Source: Hymenopellis radicata
Taxonomy: Eukaryota; Basidiomycota; Agaricomycetes; Agaricales; Physalacriaceae
NCBI GenBank assembly: GCA_015501595.1
Contig: JADNRX010000047.1
Location: 124,001-188,000 of the forward strand
DNA length: 64,000 nt
Reading direction: 5' to 3'
Below the pieces are notes generated by a model that worked only from the letters and a program-made list of their open reading frames with translations, searched no databases and was not told the origin of the DNA. Every line of letters begins with the position of its first letter. Position 1 is the stretch's first letter. This document shows positions 9,949-21,300 of this stretch, in pieces. The position numbers and the translations under genes were made by a program.

Positions 9949-12189
9949 ATGCCTATTTCTATTCATGAATTCGCCTCAGCACTTGGAGATCAGCCATGCG
10001 ATATCCAGACTGCATCTCTCATGCTTTGTTTGCTCAAGCGAATCTGGAATCATCTACAAGCACAAAGCATAACAGATTCAGAATCTCTTCCTGACAACAT
10101 CATCGATTTCCTTCAACATTCTCTCAAACTAGAGCATTCACATACTATACAAACCCTTTGGATATCCCTTCGTCATTTGGTTCCTCAATGGGATATTTCA
10201 CCCTCATTCAATCAGGAGGTTGATGATTGTTTTCGACAATATGGAACACCATCAAATCTTGGTTCGTTCTTGACTTTCCTCATTCAACAGTACTCAGACT
10301 AATATTTACACCTTTTCAGCTGCTCATATGCTTTATCCTCCCTACACCCATTGTCAAAATGATCAGTGTAACAATCGAAAACTTGGAAAGCCGTCGCTCA
10401 GTGAAGCTCGCTTATATACACTTCATCGTGGTGTTCTTCCTATCTATAACGTCTCATATTACTGTCAAAGTAACTGCTTTTTGATTCTCTCTTGTTTATC
10501 ATTCTAACTTCATATATTCAGAGTGCTTTACACGCTATCATCCTACATATAGCGTCACCAATGCTTCCAAATCTAAAGAAGCTATACGTCATTTCTATCC
10601 CCAACAAGGTCCCTTCATTCATGTAAACAAGACGGTCTTTGTAGAAGATAGTTTGTGTCAGTTTTTTGAACAACAGATTTGTCATTCCCAGTGCGTCTTT
10701 CTCTATTGATTTTTATTCGCATTTTTTGATCAGGATCTGTAGCTCTTCTTCAACGATTCTTGCTCGTGTCTATAACCTCACTCAAGGCCGTATGGCCACT
10801 CCATTATCATCCAAGCTATCCCCTGAAATTACTCAGGATATTGTTCTTGAGGCCTTCTTTCTTCATGCTCTTCTTCGCCGTTGTCAGTACGATAATATCT
10901 TACTCTCTGTCCCTCATTGCGGTGATTAAGCCCATCGACTGGATGCAGCATTAGATGTAGCTAATCGACGTATGGCTGCCACTGGACAACCACAGTATGG
11001 TCATGCTTGTAATCACTGTATGAAGGTTGTTAAAGATGAGAACGGCAATCCTAAGGGTAAGTAGGATTAATTGAGCTATTCTCGTTCTTATCGCTTTTCA
11101 GGATTCATTCATGGTGGCGTGACCGATGGCGTAACACTTGGACATACATGCTGTCATGCACCATATTGTCAGAACGAACTTTCATCTGTTATCGATATTG
11201 CGAAACCCATCGAGCACTGGAGTCACAATGTATCATTTCTGGATGTTACGAACCCTGCGAGTCTCCCAATCTCACTTGTTCCACTCCTGAACATCGTCAA
11301 CAGGAGCACGACAAACGGTATCAACAGATCGAGAAATCTAAACGCAAAGATGAAGAGGACAGGCGACTTCAAAAAGATAACGTATCTACATCATCAGCTG
11401 GCAACAAGAAGAACAGAAAGAAGAGAGGGAAGGGCAAAAAGCATCAATCTGGCGATGGGGACTCTAATGACGATTCTCATCCTTTGGAAAATGCCAAGAT
11501 CAAGATCACTCGCAATTATACGCACAACGAGCAGCTCTTTATTTATTGCTGTGGTATGATTGTTTCACGAGCAACCTTCTATGTTGCAGAAGCCATTACT
11601 GCAGTTGGAGTACATTCTCTTCTTCTAACTTGTGCTTTTTCTAATCGATCTTCAGCAATTTATACAGCAAACATTTCCCCATCCTGCAGTTATTCCCAGT
11701 CACATCTTCTACGACAATGCATGCAATTTGCTCAAACATCTTCGTCGTCACCATAATCGCCATTTTGCCAACTGCAATCTTATCGTAGACGTGTTCCATT
11801 CTCACATTCATACCGATACGGACACATTCTGTCAACAAAACTGCATTCCCAAGCTTTTCCCTGAGCTGAAGACTGCAGATGGCAAATGGATCTTTAATAC
11901 CTCGGTGGCGGAACAAACAAACGTCTGGTTTGGCGCCTTTCAGCCAATGACACGTGAGATGTCTCTTGTTCGGTTAGGATCTTTTCTGTCCTATAACATG
12001 TACTCATTTTTGTTCAGTTACAACTTTTTTCTTGACGAAATGATTCGGCTCCGCAATGAATGGATGGTGCAGGAGCTTCAGACCAAGAACGCTCATCCAT
12101 GGATTCGTGATATTAATCGTATTATTGCGGACTATGATGAAGAGCACAACTCTCAGCAAGCAGAGAACGATATGGAGGTTGATATATAG
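9949..12189 (+). pseudogene. KDZ-family transposase with CxC5/CxC6 cysteine clusters
   Basis: Start is the ATG at 9949 (MPISIHEFASALG). Spliced exons give, in order, a helical N-terminus; a CxC5-like cluster (PPYTHCQNDQC ... YYCQ/KCFTRYH, then FIHVNKTVFVEDSL); a helical linker (LARVYNLTQGRMA); a CxC6-like cluster (HACNHCMKVV, HTCCHAPYCQ, YCETH, CIISGC, LTC); and the RNase H-fold catalytic region with YCCGMIVSRA, IFYDNACNLLKHL, VDVFHS and FNTSVAEQTNVWFG. Introns include 10262-10319, 10470-10521 and 11611-11655. Two lesions are visible: an in-frame TAA at 10927-10929, where a Gln codon is expected, and a one-base frameshift near 11185-11200 inside CxC6. I therefore call it a pseudogene, though the catalytic exon is intact. 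Its stop lies 10 bases from that of the TET/JBP gene facing it. Confidence 0.85.
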
Positions 12190-12199
12190 TCAAGTGTAC

Positions 12200-13889
12200 T
12201 TAGTATATAGGAAAGGCAGAAAGATTACGCTTCAAAAAAGCCTCTCGACCATATTCCTTCACTGTTGCCCCACCATTACGCATGCCATTCTCCACATAGC
12301 GAAACAAGCCACCAGCTGAATATAAAACAAAAGCAGCACGGATAACGTTATTCTGGATAATTGAAAGGTTACCATGGATAACCAAGGCGGATGGTAGGAG
12401 AATCAGGTTGCCTGGAGGGAACTCGATAATGTATCCCAAGTCCCAGAGGATCAAATGGCCTCCTTGTGTAGGGTCGTAGTCCCCTAACGCCCATACTGCA
12501 CAAAGTCCACGAGTGAGGTTCATACTATCTAGATGAAAGCGTGTCCAGCTGAATGGTGGAAAGTTGATATGACATGCGGCAAAGCAGCAATCATCGTAGA
12601 GGCGTGTAAGTGTTGGATCGTTCTCAATCACCGCATTGAGAGCGTTGTCGTATTCGGCCCATGTAGCAGGGAAGAAACGTTTCAGAGAGTCTAAGAACGG
12701 TTAACCTTGCAGCTCTATCATCCATAGATGGCGTACCTGAAGCAAATCGAGCCATTCCATGAAATATCTCCGTATCTAAGAGCTCTCGCAGTAATTCCTC
12801 TTCTCTTGGTGTATTCGAGAGCATTCCTGGTGCTCTACGACCAGTGCCTTGAGAAATTCCCATCCCTCTAGTCAAGTACATCCCTCTACGATTGATGCCA
12901 TCCCCAGAAATGAGCTCCAGCTCTTCTCTCACCACCGTCATATCATCAAGAATCTGAACTGATAGCTTGTCCCACTCCGGCTGCTTAGGTGCGCCGACCA
13001 GTACGGAACATAAGTGTTGATACTCGTCTACGATTCCCAATGTATCTTGCCTGTCGTACTAGTATTAGCGTCTGTCTGCATAGATATCCACGTCATGCTT
13101 ACCGTCCTTTCCACGAGACTAGCCTCATACCATTCGACTTGAACTGGGGAAGATCAAATATGGTGTAGGTTCGATCCTCCGGGGGGTACTGAGGACCCGT
13201 CCAAGTCAAAGGAGCTGGGAATCTTGTCGATTCAACTATTCCTTTTAACACTAATAGCACTCGTACCGTTTCTCCTGGATGTCGTGGCATGCTGAGGCAA
13301 GGACTTTGACTTCATGCTGCTTCCCAAGTTGGACGTACTCCAAAGCAGTACTTCACGCTCTATGCCAGTCAAGGATTCTATGCATTCCCAATAAGACACA
13401 GTTTGTATTCGTTTCCAGAACAACACACCTGATTCCCTCATCTCAACATCTTCCTTAGCCTTGCTCTGCGGATCCACATCCATATTATTTGCGTCCAGAT
13501 CCTGTGTTGGCTCTGGTTGCAGCCACATCGATCCAAGTATGGGAGAATCTGGCGGCGTGAACAAAGGAGATGGCGTTGGCGTAAATAGTGGTGAAAGTGG
13601 CTTTGGCAGCGGCGGCGGCATGTCCTTTAACTTTAAAGATTCCACACGTACGCTTCGACGCTTTGGCATCTGTGATCCTCGTACAGACAGAGAGAAGGAT
13701 CCTGTGGGGTTTGACAGAACAGTCGGAATGTTCAGAACTGCATCTCGTCGACGGTTGGATGATAGGAGAGCCTCTAGATTGGCGTTGCTTTGTAGAATCT
13801 TCATGGCTACACCAGTCATCAGTAAAATCATCCCGTAGAGAGCCAACAATTGCCTCACCAGTCCTTGAAGTCGCCTCTCAGATGACGGC
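12200..13889 (-). CDS. TET/JBP-type 2OG-Fe(II) oxygenase
   Basis: The last exon (12200-12690) carries the signature of the agaricomycete TET/JBP domain: FHLDSMNL (the iron-binding HxD), CAVWALGDYDP-GGHLILWDL, EFPPGNLILLPSALVIHGN (distal His) and VIRAAFVLYSAGGLFRYV (Arg for 2-oxoglutarate). These enzymes oxidise 5-methylcytosine. Introns 12691-12736 and 13051-13102 splice in frame to exons reading ...HGMARFAS and ...MRLVSWKGR. Farther upstream is a Ser/Pro-rich stretch (PPPLPKPLSPLFTPTPSPL). The exon junction near 13240-13330 is unclear and may be a frameshift. No ATG opens the longest frame; the first ATGs are near 13830-13855, so the start is uncertain. The gene is tail-to-tail with the transposase. 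Confidence 0.83.
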
Positions 13890-13899
13890 AAGCGATAAG

Positions 13900-15390
13900 G
13901 TTTACTAAGTCTTGATTTCCCCGCACACGGGGTGATCTGCGTGACCCACTGTCACCGTGGCTCACTCAGATCAACCACTACTACACGACGCGACACGCAT
14001 CAATTTTCTGCATCTCTTTTCCATTTCTTTCCTTTCTGTGCATGGACCAGGCCGCGTAAGCCCGCAGGAGCGGCTGCAAGACAACTCTGACACGGCTCTG
14101 GTGCTGCCTCCTCATCCGTGTCCGCCTCCAGTTGCCGCAACTTTCCTCAGCTTTGGGGCGATAGGGACATCTCCGAAAACATAGGAAAATATACCATAAG
14201 GACTTGGATCTTGGGCTTCAACGAGTGAGTAATTTTGCGTGACAAGCTTTGTTTCTCTGACCACTCTCGAATGTAGATCCAACGAGTCTGGACAATCCAA
14301 CATGCCACCTGATCACGCCGTAGACCAGTACACAGGGTGCCAGCGCCAGTACTAGTTCACGGCCCAAGGCAGTACCATCGTTGACGCGGACATCGACGAT
14401 GTATGGCACGTCCCAGGCACGTCCTGATCAACTTCTCATCCTATCCCGACTGGAATCTGTTCGTCCGGTGAGGAAAATCGATGCATATCCATCCTGGCAT
14501 ACTCGAACTCATTTAGCATATCATGAAGATCCCAGATAGTGACAAAACACATTCTACATCGCACTCGAGGACCAAACGCCCCAATCCAACCTCGGGCTCC
14601 TCAATCAACACCCAAATTCCTCCCCTCCCCGCTCCCATCAATGCCTCGACGGCCGTGAACCTCCTCCCACGTTTGAAAACATCCACCACCTCGACCTCCA
14701 GAATTACAGGATAGCCAGGGGATTGCCGGGCCCCGGACAGTATCACAGTATCATTGACCGGGACAGTTTGTTGACGACGACGGGAAGATCAAGACGTTTT
14801 AAGAGTCAAGGGAGATTTATATTGGTTTTTTGGCTTCCACCGTCGGGGCGTTACTCGGGAATCAGTAGAACGAGGCGTTTGGTGATTGCAAATTACAATA
14901 GGTTACAATGTAGGCTAGCAGTAGTAGAATGTAACGGTCATCGACTACAAGGGAGTAAGCACCCTGCACAAAGTTTGTGTTGTTAGCCCAGGACCTCAAA
15001 CAAGACGACGAGGACAGGACACAAGAACTAGAAGACTTACTGAGGGTGAGAGGCCTAGAGGCCATACAAACACATAAGTAGCGTCAAGTCGAAGGCACGT
15101 TAGACTATAGACAGGGTTTTCATTCAACAAGGAATTTGAACCAAGAAAACGAACGTACCGTGACCTGAGGCATCTCGCCTGTCATCCCGCCAGTCATCCA
15201 CAGGGAGCGCGCCGCCAAATGCGCCAAGTCAAACACGCGGCCGTCAACGGTGGTCGTGGTCTAGGGATCTTCGCAGTGATCTAGCTCAAAAGAAACCGCG
15301 TAGAGTCGTTGTCTGGGGTGCTCGTCAACCGACGCTCATCATTGGGGAACCTAACCCTATGGCATTCTCGCGCGAATGTCCTAGGGTTAG
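13900..15390. other. Unresolved stretch with possible gene fragments
   Basis: A possible spliced exon pair on the plus strand (14150-14340, with GTGAGT...GTAG between) and open frames on the minus strand (14270-14409 and 14513-14746) suggest remnants of a gene that I could not identify. A GCGTAAGCC hairpin motif lies at 14054-14075, similar to those in the inverted-repeat element, so part of this stretch may be a nested insertion. Nothing else is supported. Confidence 0.4.
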
Positions 15391-15401
15391 GGGCGAACAC
15401 A

Positions 15402-15960
15402 CCATTAAGGCACACACGTCCGCGACGTCGTGTAAGCCTGATAGTCCAACCCACGACGTTTTAGACGTCTCCCATTCCGACAAGTCCTCCATGTGGCGTG
15501 GCCTCTGTTGAGAGGGCTTGCGCGTTGTTGCATCCTCTGATCGCTTTGAGGTAGACGGTGGTCGCCCGCCCAGCGATGGCGGGCCACAGCGCTCCGAGTC
15601 CATTTATCTCGAATACCGCGCCAATCTTAGTGGCTGTCTGGATGAGGTATCGGGTCAATGCAGAATGTCGAGGTGTCGGACGGCGAGCGTGAGCATGTCT
15701 GTCGTTCATGTACAGCTGGAGTGTCTTATTCAGCAGAAAAAAAAGGATGCAATACATGCGCACCATTTAGGATGCACACGTCCACGACGTCGTGTCAGCC
15801 TCATGTTCCAACCCACGACGTTTGAGACGCCTCTGATGTCCAACCAGTCCCGATGTAGCGCCGCCTCTGTTGAAAGGGCTTACGCGGTCGGTTGCCAAGG
15901 CAACATCTCGTCCATCGGAGAGAGCGGGCGGGCCACAGAGCTACGAGCAGATGGTGGGAG
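15402..15960. repeat. Diverged direct repeat pair, ~200 bp each
   Basis: 15402-15610 and 15769-15960 share an ordered set of words: ACACACGTCC(G/A)CGACGTCGTGT, CCAACCCACGACGTTT, CCTCTGTTGA(G/A)AGGGCTT(G/A)CGCG and GGCGGGCCACAG-like. The second copy includes the exact GGCTTACGC motif (15877-15885). No coding potential is evident. They appear to be fragments of the same repeat family as the arms at 1-3927. Confidence 0.65.
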
Positions 15961-16128
15961 GAGACAAGAAGGTAAGAGCGTGGGACTATGACGCACTTCA
16001 ATGTCCGATCTGCAGAAATCGGACATCGAAGTGCGTCATCGCTCTCATCCTCGCACTACCACCTCTGACCATCTCGTCTCGCCTGGTTCTTGCGCGTTCC
16101 TGCGCCGAATCCCTCCACTCTTCGACGG

Positions 16129-18026
16129 CTGCCCTCTCCTGGACTCTGAGAGGGCAGCCTGGCCGTACGTCGTCGAGTCCCGCCGTCTGCGCCGCCGTCG
16201 CGCCCGCAACATCATACCATCCCATCCTCCTACCCACAACGACTTGTCCTCGCCCGTGTCTGGCTGGGATTTCCTCGTTCCTAGATTGATGCTCTCTCTG
16301 CATTGAGGAGAGGCCATTTCCGCCGTCGCCCATGACCCCGCGCATGTCGGCGCCGCCCTCGCGCCCGCCACCCAGCACCATCCCTCCAACACACTTGCTA
16401 TCGCCCATTTCGGGCTCAATCGTCCTCATTCTTTGAGTTCTGCCCTCTCCTACACTTGGAGAGGGCAGTCTCGCCCCCGTCTGAGCCCTCCCGGCCTTCA
16501 GCGCGGACGTCGCGCCTACTACCCCACCACTATTCCACCCTATCCTCAAAAGGACTCTTTCTCCTTCGCTTTTCAGCGCATTTCTGTGGTTCTTGGACTA
16601 CTGCCCTCTGCTAGACTTAGAGAGGGCAGTTCCGCCGTCGTTGAGCGCGTCGCGCACGTCTACGCCGACGTCGCTGCCACCACCACAGGCCCATCCCACC
16701 CTGTCCTCCCAGGGACTCGTTCTCAGCCGGTTCTCAACCGATTTCCTTCGGGTTTGGATGGCTGCCCTCTCCTACATCAAGAGAGGGCAGCCCCACTGCG
16801 TTTTGGAATTTTCGGCCATCAGAGCCGCCGTCGCGCTCGCCACCCCTCACGATCCCCCGCCCATTCTCCAAGTCTTAACGGTACGCTGCCATCTACCCCT
16901 CATATTCCGAACTTACTGATTTTATTGTCCATAGGCTCACACGACGTAGGACCACAGGTAAGTCATATCATCCTCATTGTCTCCATACTTATCAAGGTTT
17001 GCCAGTCCTGCCGCCGTCGTCCTCTTGCCGTCCGTACGACGACATTCCGGCGATTATTTCCTTTAGCGCTGTTATCCCACCCGGCACAAGCATCGACAAC
17101 TCGAAGAGATCATTGACTTTGTGCCGGTGAACACCAGTTTGGCTCTGCGCCGACTGATTCGGGGCATCTATGCGACGACGCGTGCTGGAAGATTATGTGG
17201 GACTTCCTTATGACATGGGTATGTCTGTGCACGTCTTCTTGTCTTCTCGAGGCTTAGCGCTTAGCTTTTGCCTGTAGACTTGAATTTAATTTTGTTGAAT
17301 TCGAACATGGTACCGGTACGCCATTAGATGATGTTTGTTCGATGTTGCTAACTGAGGGATTCGAAGGCTTGGCTTTATCGATGTTGTCTGTGGGGGGTGT
17401 TCGCTCCTTCTCTAAGACGATGTTGAAGAGAACTTCAATCACGATTCCCGCGACAAGTTGAATGTGCCAGTGACGACTTTCTTCTCTCATTTGTGTAAGT
17501 GTTGTCGTCGTTCTCCCTGACTTGATGATGGATTTTTCAAGCAGGTTAGACTTACAGAGGGCAGTGCCACTGTCAGTGAGCGTGTCGCGCGTGTCTACGC
17601 CGACGTCGCTGCCACCCTATCCTCCCAAGGACTCGTTGTCAGCCGGTTCTCAACCGATTGCCTTCGGGTTTGGATGGCTGCCCTCTCCTACATCAAGAGA
17701 CGGCAGCCCCACTGCGTTTTGGAATTGCCGGCGATCAGAGCCGCCGTCGCGCTCGCCACCCCTCACGATCGCCCACCCATTCTCCAAACGACTGTTTCTG
17801 CTCGTTTCTTGGCGGATTTCTCTGTTTCCTGGATCAAGGCCCTCTCCTACAGCTGGAGAGCGCAGCCCCACCACTGTTTGAACCGTCCCGACCTTCAGCC
17901 CGGACATCGCGCCCATCACCCCATCACTATTCCACCCTCTCCTCAAAAGCAGTCTTGCTCCTTCGTTTTTCAGCGGATTTTCTTCGTGTTGGGATGCCTG
18001 CCCTCTTCTCCATCAGGACAGTGCAG
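16129..18026. repeat. Array of CTGCCCTCT...AGAGGGCAG hairpins
   Basis: Perfect 9-bp arms with an 11-base loop occur at 16129-16157, 16440-16468, 16601-16629 and 16762-16790. Imperfect versions follow at 17678-17706, 17837-17865 and 17998-18026, and a half-site at 17546-17564. Three of the spacings are ~160 bp (16440, 16601, 16762, then again 17678, 17837, 17998). The sequence between hairpins is also repeated: for example TCAACCGATT and TTCGGGTTTGGATGGC precede copies at 16762 and 17678. It is therefore a diverged ~160-bp tandem repeat whose hairpin is the best kept part. Confidence 0.85.
17046..17480 (+). pseudogene. Unidentified gene fragment between repeat blocks
   Basis: Within the hairpin array there is a non-repeated stretch with open frames on the plus strand, reading EEIIDFVPVNTSLALRRLIRG near 17105 and, after an intron-like GTATGT...CTGTAG, LEFNFVEFEHGTGTPLDDVC near 17280. 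The low-repeat, codon-like composition suggests remnants of a protein gene. I do not recognise the family, and frames cannot be joined with certainty. Confidence 0.3.
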
Positions 18027-18311
18027 CTCCATTGTGTTTCTCCCGTTTGAAGTTTCCGCCTTGACTAAGTCAACGAGCGTTTAGAGCCTGTAGATACAGT
18101 AGAATAGTCATACTATTCTTTGCACAGCGGCGGATATATCCCGACCTCCGGGTTACTCCCGACAAAGTCGATGAGCGCAAGTTCTTTTTCCAGGGTACAG
18201 CCTGTAGCTTTTACAGTAGAATCATGTAGTAACGCAAGTGAATAATGATTTAGATGCTGTGACCCCTGTCTTCCCCCGCATCTTACCTTCTCCCCCATCT
18301 CATCCATCATC

Positions 18312-21300
18312 ATGCTGTCCCCCGCTGCGCCGCCTGCTCCCCTGGAAGGCGAGAACATCTTCAAGCACCACACAAATCGTGACACATACCTGCCCAAGTT
18401 CGTCGTGCGAGAGTGGCACCCTCTTCTGGTAGACGAGCTCAAACCATACCTCAAAAACGTATACGTCTATCGTGTGGATACATCCAAGATGTCGATGCGT
18501 GCATTTCGAGAATACGTCGTTAAGAATGTCAAAATTCCGCAGGGACCAGACTCAGAGATGCACGAGCTTGGTGTGTCTGCTGTCTCATATAGGTTACCAT
18601 TTGCTGATGCATGACAGGCCTGCTTGAACTAGTACCTGGGGATGTCGTGTTCGCTCGCGATATCAGGACTAATGACCCGCTCAAGGATGTTCTCCAGGTC
18701 GTAGTATCTGATTCGTACGTCATGAACTCACCTGGCTGGCCCCAACTGACGCCTGCGGGTAGTACTTTTGCGTTTCCGCCGGATGTTCTCGCCAAGCTGC
18801 AAAAACTCAAGGACGACATTTTGGGGTCTCGGGAGTCTCGGCATGATGGAAGTACCGCCTTCGAGAAGGCTGGCCGGGCGAATCCTGTTAGTGGCAAAGG
18901 ACGCTGCTACAGCTTGGGCATACAGACCCAGCGTACCCGAAATCTAGTCAATCCCGCCGCTGATGGCAAGTTTACTCAGAGAGTCGATCCCGCCCTCCAA
19001 ATGCGTGGTGAAATTGTCAAGGTACCTCTATCACTGCCCCTTTATTCTGAAGCGTTAATACTGGGCACCAGTTCTTTATTGAGGTCGGAGTGCGGGTCAT
19101 GCAGAAATACGCACCGCAGATCTTTGAACAGCTCAAGGCCAATCACGAACTCCACAATCTTCCAATGATCGGCCACTCCTTGAACTATTGTTTTGCTGGA
19201 GTACAGCTTAACATGGCTAATGCCGTCAGCTGGGAATCCCATATGTATCATGGTCTACTCACGATTAGTAGCTGATTGTTCTTCTTTAGGAGAAGGGCTT
19301 GGTCGGGAAATGCACTTCTTTGGGGGAGAGCATACTGATAAGAATGATTTTGACGCTGGTTTGAGTGGCATCTTCGCATCGCCAGATATCCCAAGCGATT
19401 ATGAAGGAGGTCGATTTCATTTCCTGGAACTCGGATGTTATATTCGTCTCTCCGGTACCGTCTGTGCTCTCTTCTCTGGGCTCCGCCATCATGGAGGCAC
19501 GCCTCCTCGAGCGCCGCGTGGTCAGCCCGTCGAGAAGTGGGCTCGTCGTCTTGTCATTGTGCTGTACCCTCCAGCGAGTCATGGTGAAGGTGCAGGAATA
19601 TACAATCTCTGCGCCGGAGGTAAACAGAATCCGGTACGTTTTACTCCAGAGTATGCGGACCCAGAGTACGTACTTTGAACATCCAGTTGTGATTGTTACT
19701 GAGATGTTTCGCAGGTTGGAGTCGCATGCTAAGCGATTATGGTCGACAGAAATGACATTCGCTGAGGATGGCCCGTTTATTATGCCCCAAGAGGCTCTCG
19801 TTCGATTCATGGGAAGAGCGACGCTTCAGATGGCTCTGTCATACTTCCGCCAACTTCCGCTGGGTTGGAAGGTGAACATCAACACCACCAAGTATCTCGA
19901 ATCCATCTCCTATGCTATAGAGGGTTCGCCTTCAGGCTCTCGGGCTACTCTTGAGCCTTGGCCACTAGCACCTTCTGTTCAAGGTCAGACACCTTCAGAG
20001 ACTCGTGATATTGGTACGCTCATCCTTATGCGTGGACACACCTGCTAATTAGATTCAGATACCGTATTACTACCTCCGCGTCTTCAAGTGTTGCGTGCCT
20101 TTGAGGAGTTTCGCTCCAATCAGTCTCGCTTCATTCCGTATGTCGTTGACAAGTCCTCCGATAATGTAAACATGGTCGATTCTCCAGGACTCTTAGGAGG
20201 TCGTCCAAAAAGTCAGTTACCTTTGTACATCTGCTGCACAGGAACTAATCTATGCTACGGTAGAGTATACCAGTACTACAACGAAGAAGCCACCTCGAGT
20301 CACATCCATAGGCTCAATTGGAATGCGACGAAGGCGATACTATGGTACTGTTGGTATGTAAACCTTATCAGCTTGCACGGTCTTTGATTGATGTGAGTAC
20401 ATAGTTCATGGGAAGGGTACTGTTCGAGCTTTGTTTAATATGTGGAATGTATGGCAAAAGCAAGAGCGTGGTAAGGCCCGGGAGCGTAAGCGTGCTGCAA
20501 AGAAGGCTACAATATTGGAGGAGGTGGAAGCTATCGTAGATCATTGTTTTGATCAAGAGGTATGTAACTGGAGTACTTTTCTTACCTGCTCAGCTAAAGG
20601 CTTACAGGGACGTATCACATATTATGTGCATTGGGCTGGTTATGACGAGGATGAAAACACTTGGGAACCTTTAGCTCATGTGTAGGTATTCCTTCTGATT
20701 CCTATCAGGAACTAACAGACCTTTTCAGTCTTGATGGGGCACGGACAACGCTAGAAGAATATCATGCTTCCGTATCTCTAATGCTCATCAATGATACGAC
20801 CGTCATTCCTATAGCAAACGAGACTTCATCAATGGAAGGCGCTGGTGATGCCGCTGCAGGTGATGATGCTGATACTATGATGCGACTTGAAGCTGACACT
20901 ACAAAAGGTTCTGCAGATCACGAGGCTATGATGGAAGGTGAAGATGCGAGGATGGGAGACAACAATGCAGGGATGGGAGGCGAGGACACAGGAATGGGAG
21001 GCGAGGATACGGGGATGGGAGGCCACCATGCAGGGATGGGAGAGGACGACGCAGAGATGGCAGGTGATGCAGAGATGGAAGGCGAAGACACCAGAATGAG
21101 AGGTGAAGACACTGTGATGAGAGGCCACAACGCCGCTATGGAGGGCGAGGACATCGGGATGGAAGGCGAGGATGTAGGGATGGAAGGTGATAGCGCTCCG
21201 ATGGGAGGTGAGAACGCTCCGATGGGAAGTGATGATGTCCCGATGGGTGATGATGCCATGATGGGAGGTACAGATGATGATACCAGCAGGGCAGCGGGAA

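Noticed and set aside
13232..13891. Start of the TET/JBP protein at 13891
   Set aside because: The first codon there is TTG, not ATG. The true start is either an internal ATG near 13830-13855 or lies in an unseen upstream exon.
14112..14746. A gene on either strand between the TET/JBP gene and the hairpin array
   Set aside because: Frames are short, splice joins are arbitrary, and no family resemblance was found; it is recorded only as unresolved.
16129..18026. CRISPR-like array of regularly spaced repeats
   Set aside because: The genome is eukaryotic, the whole unit including the spacer is repeated, and there are no adjacent effector genes.
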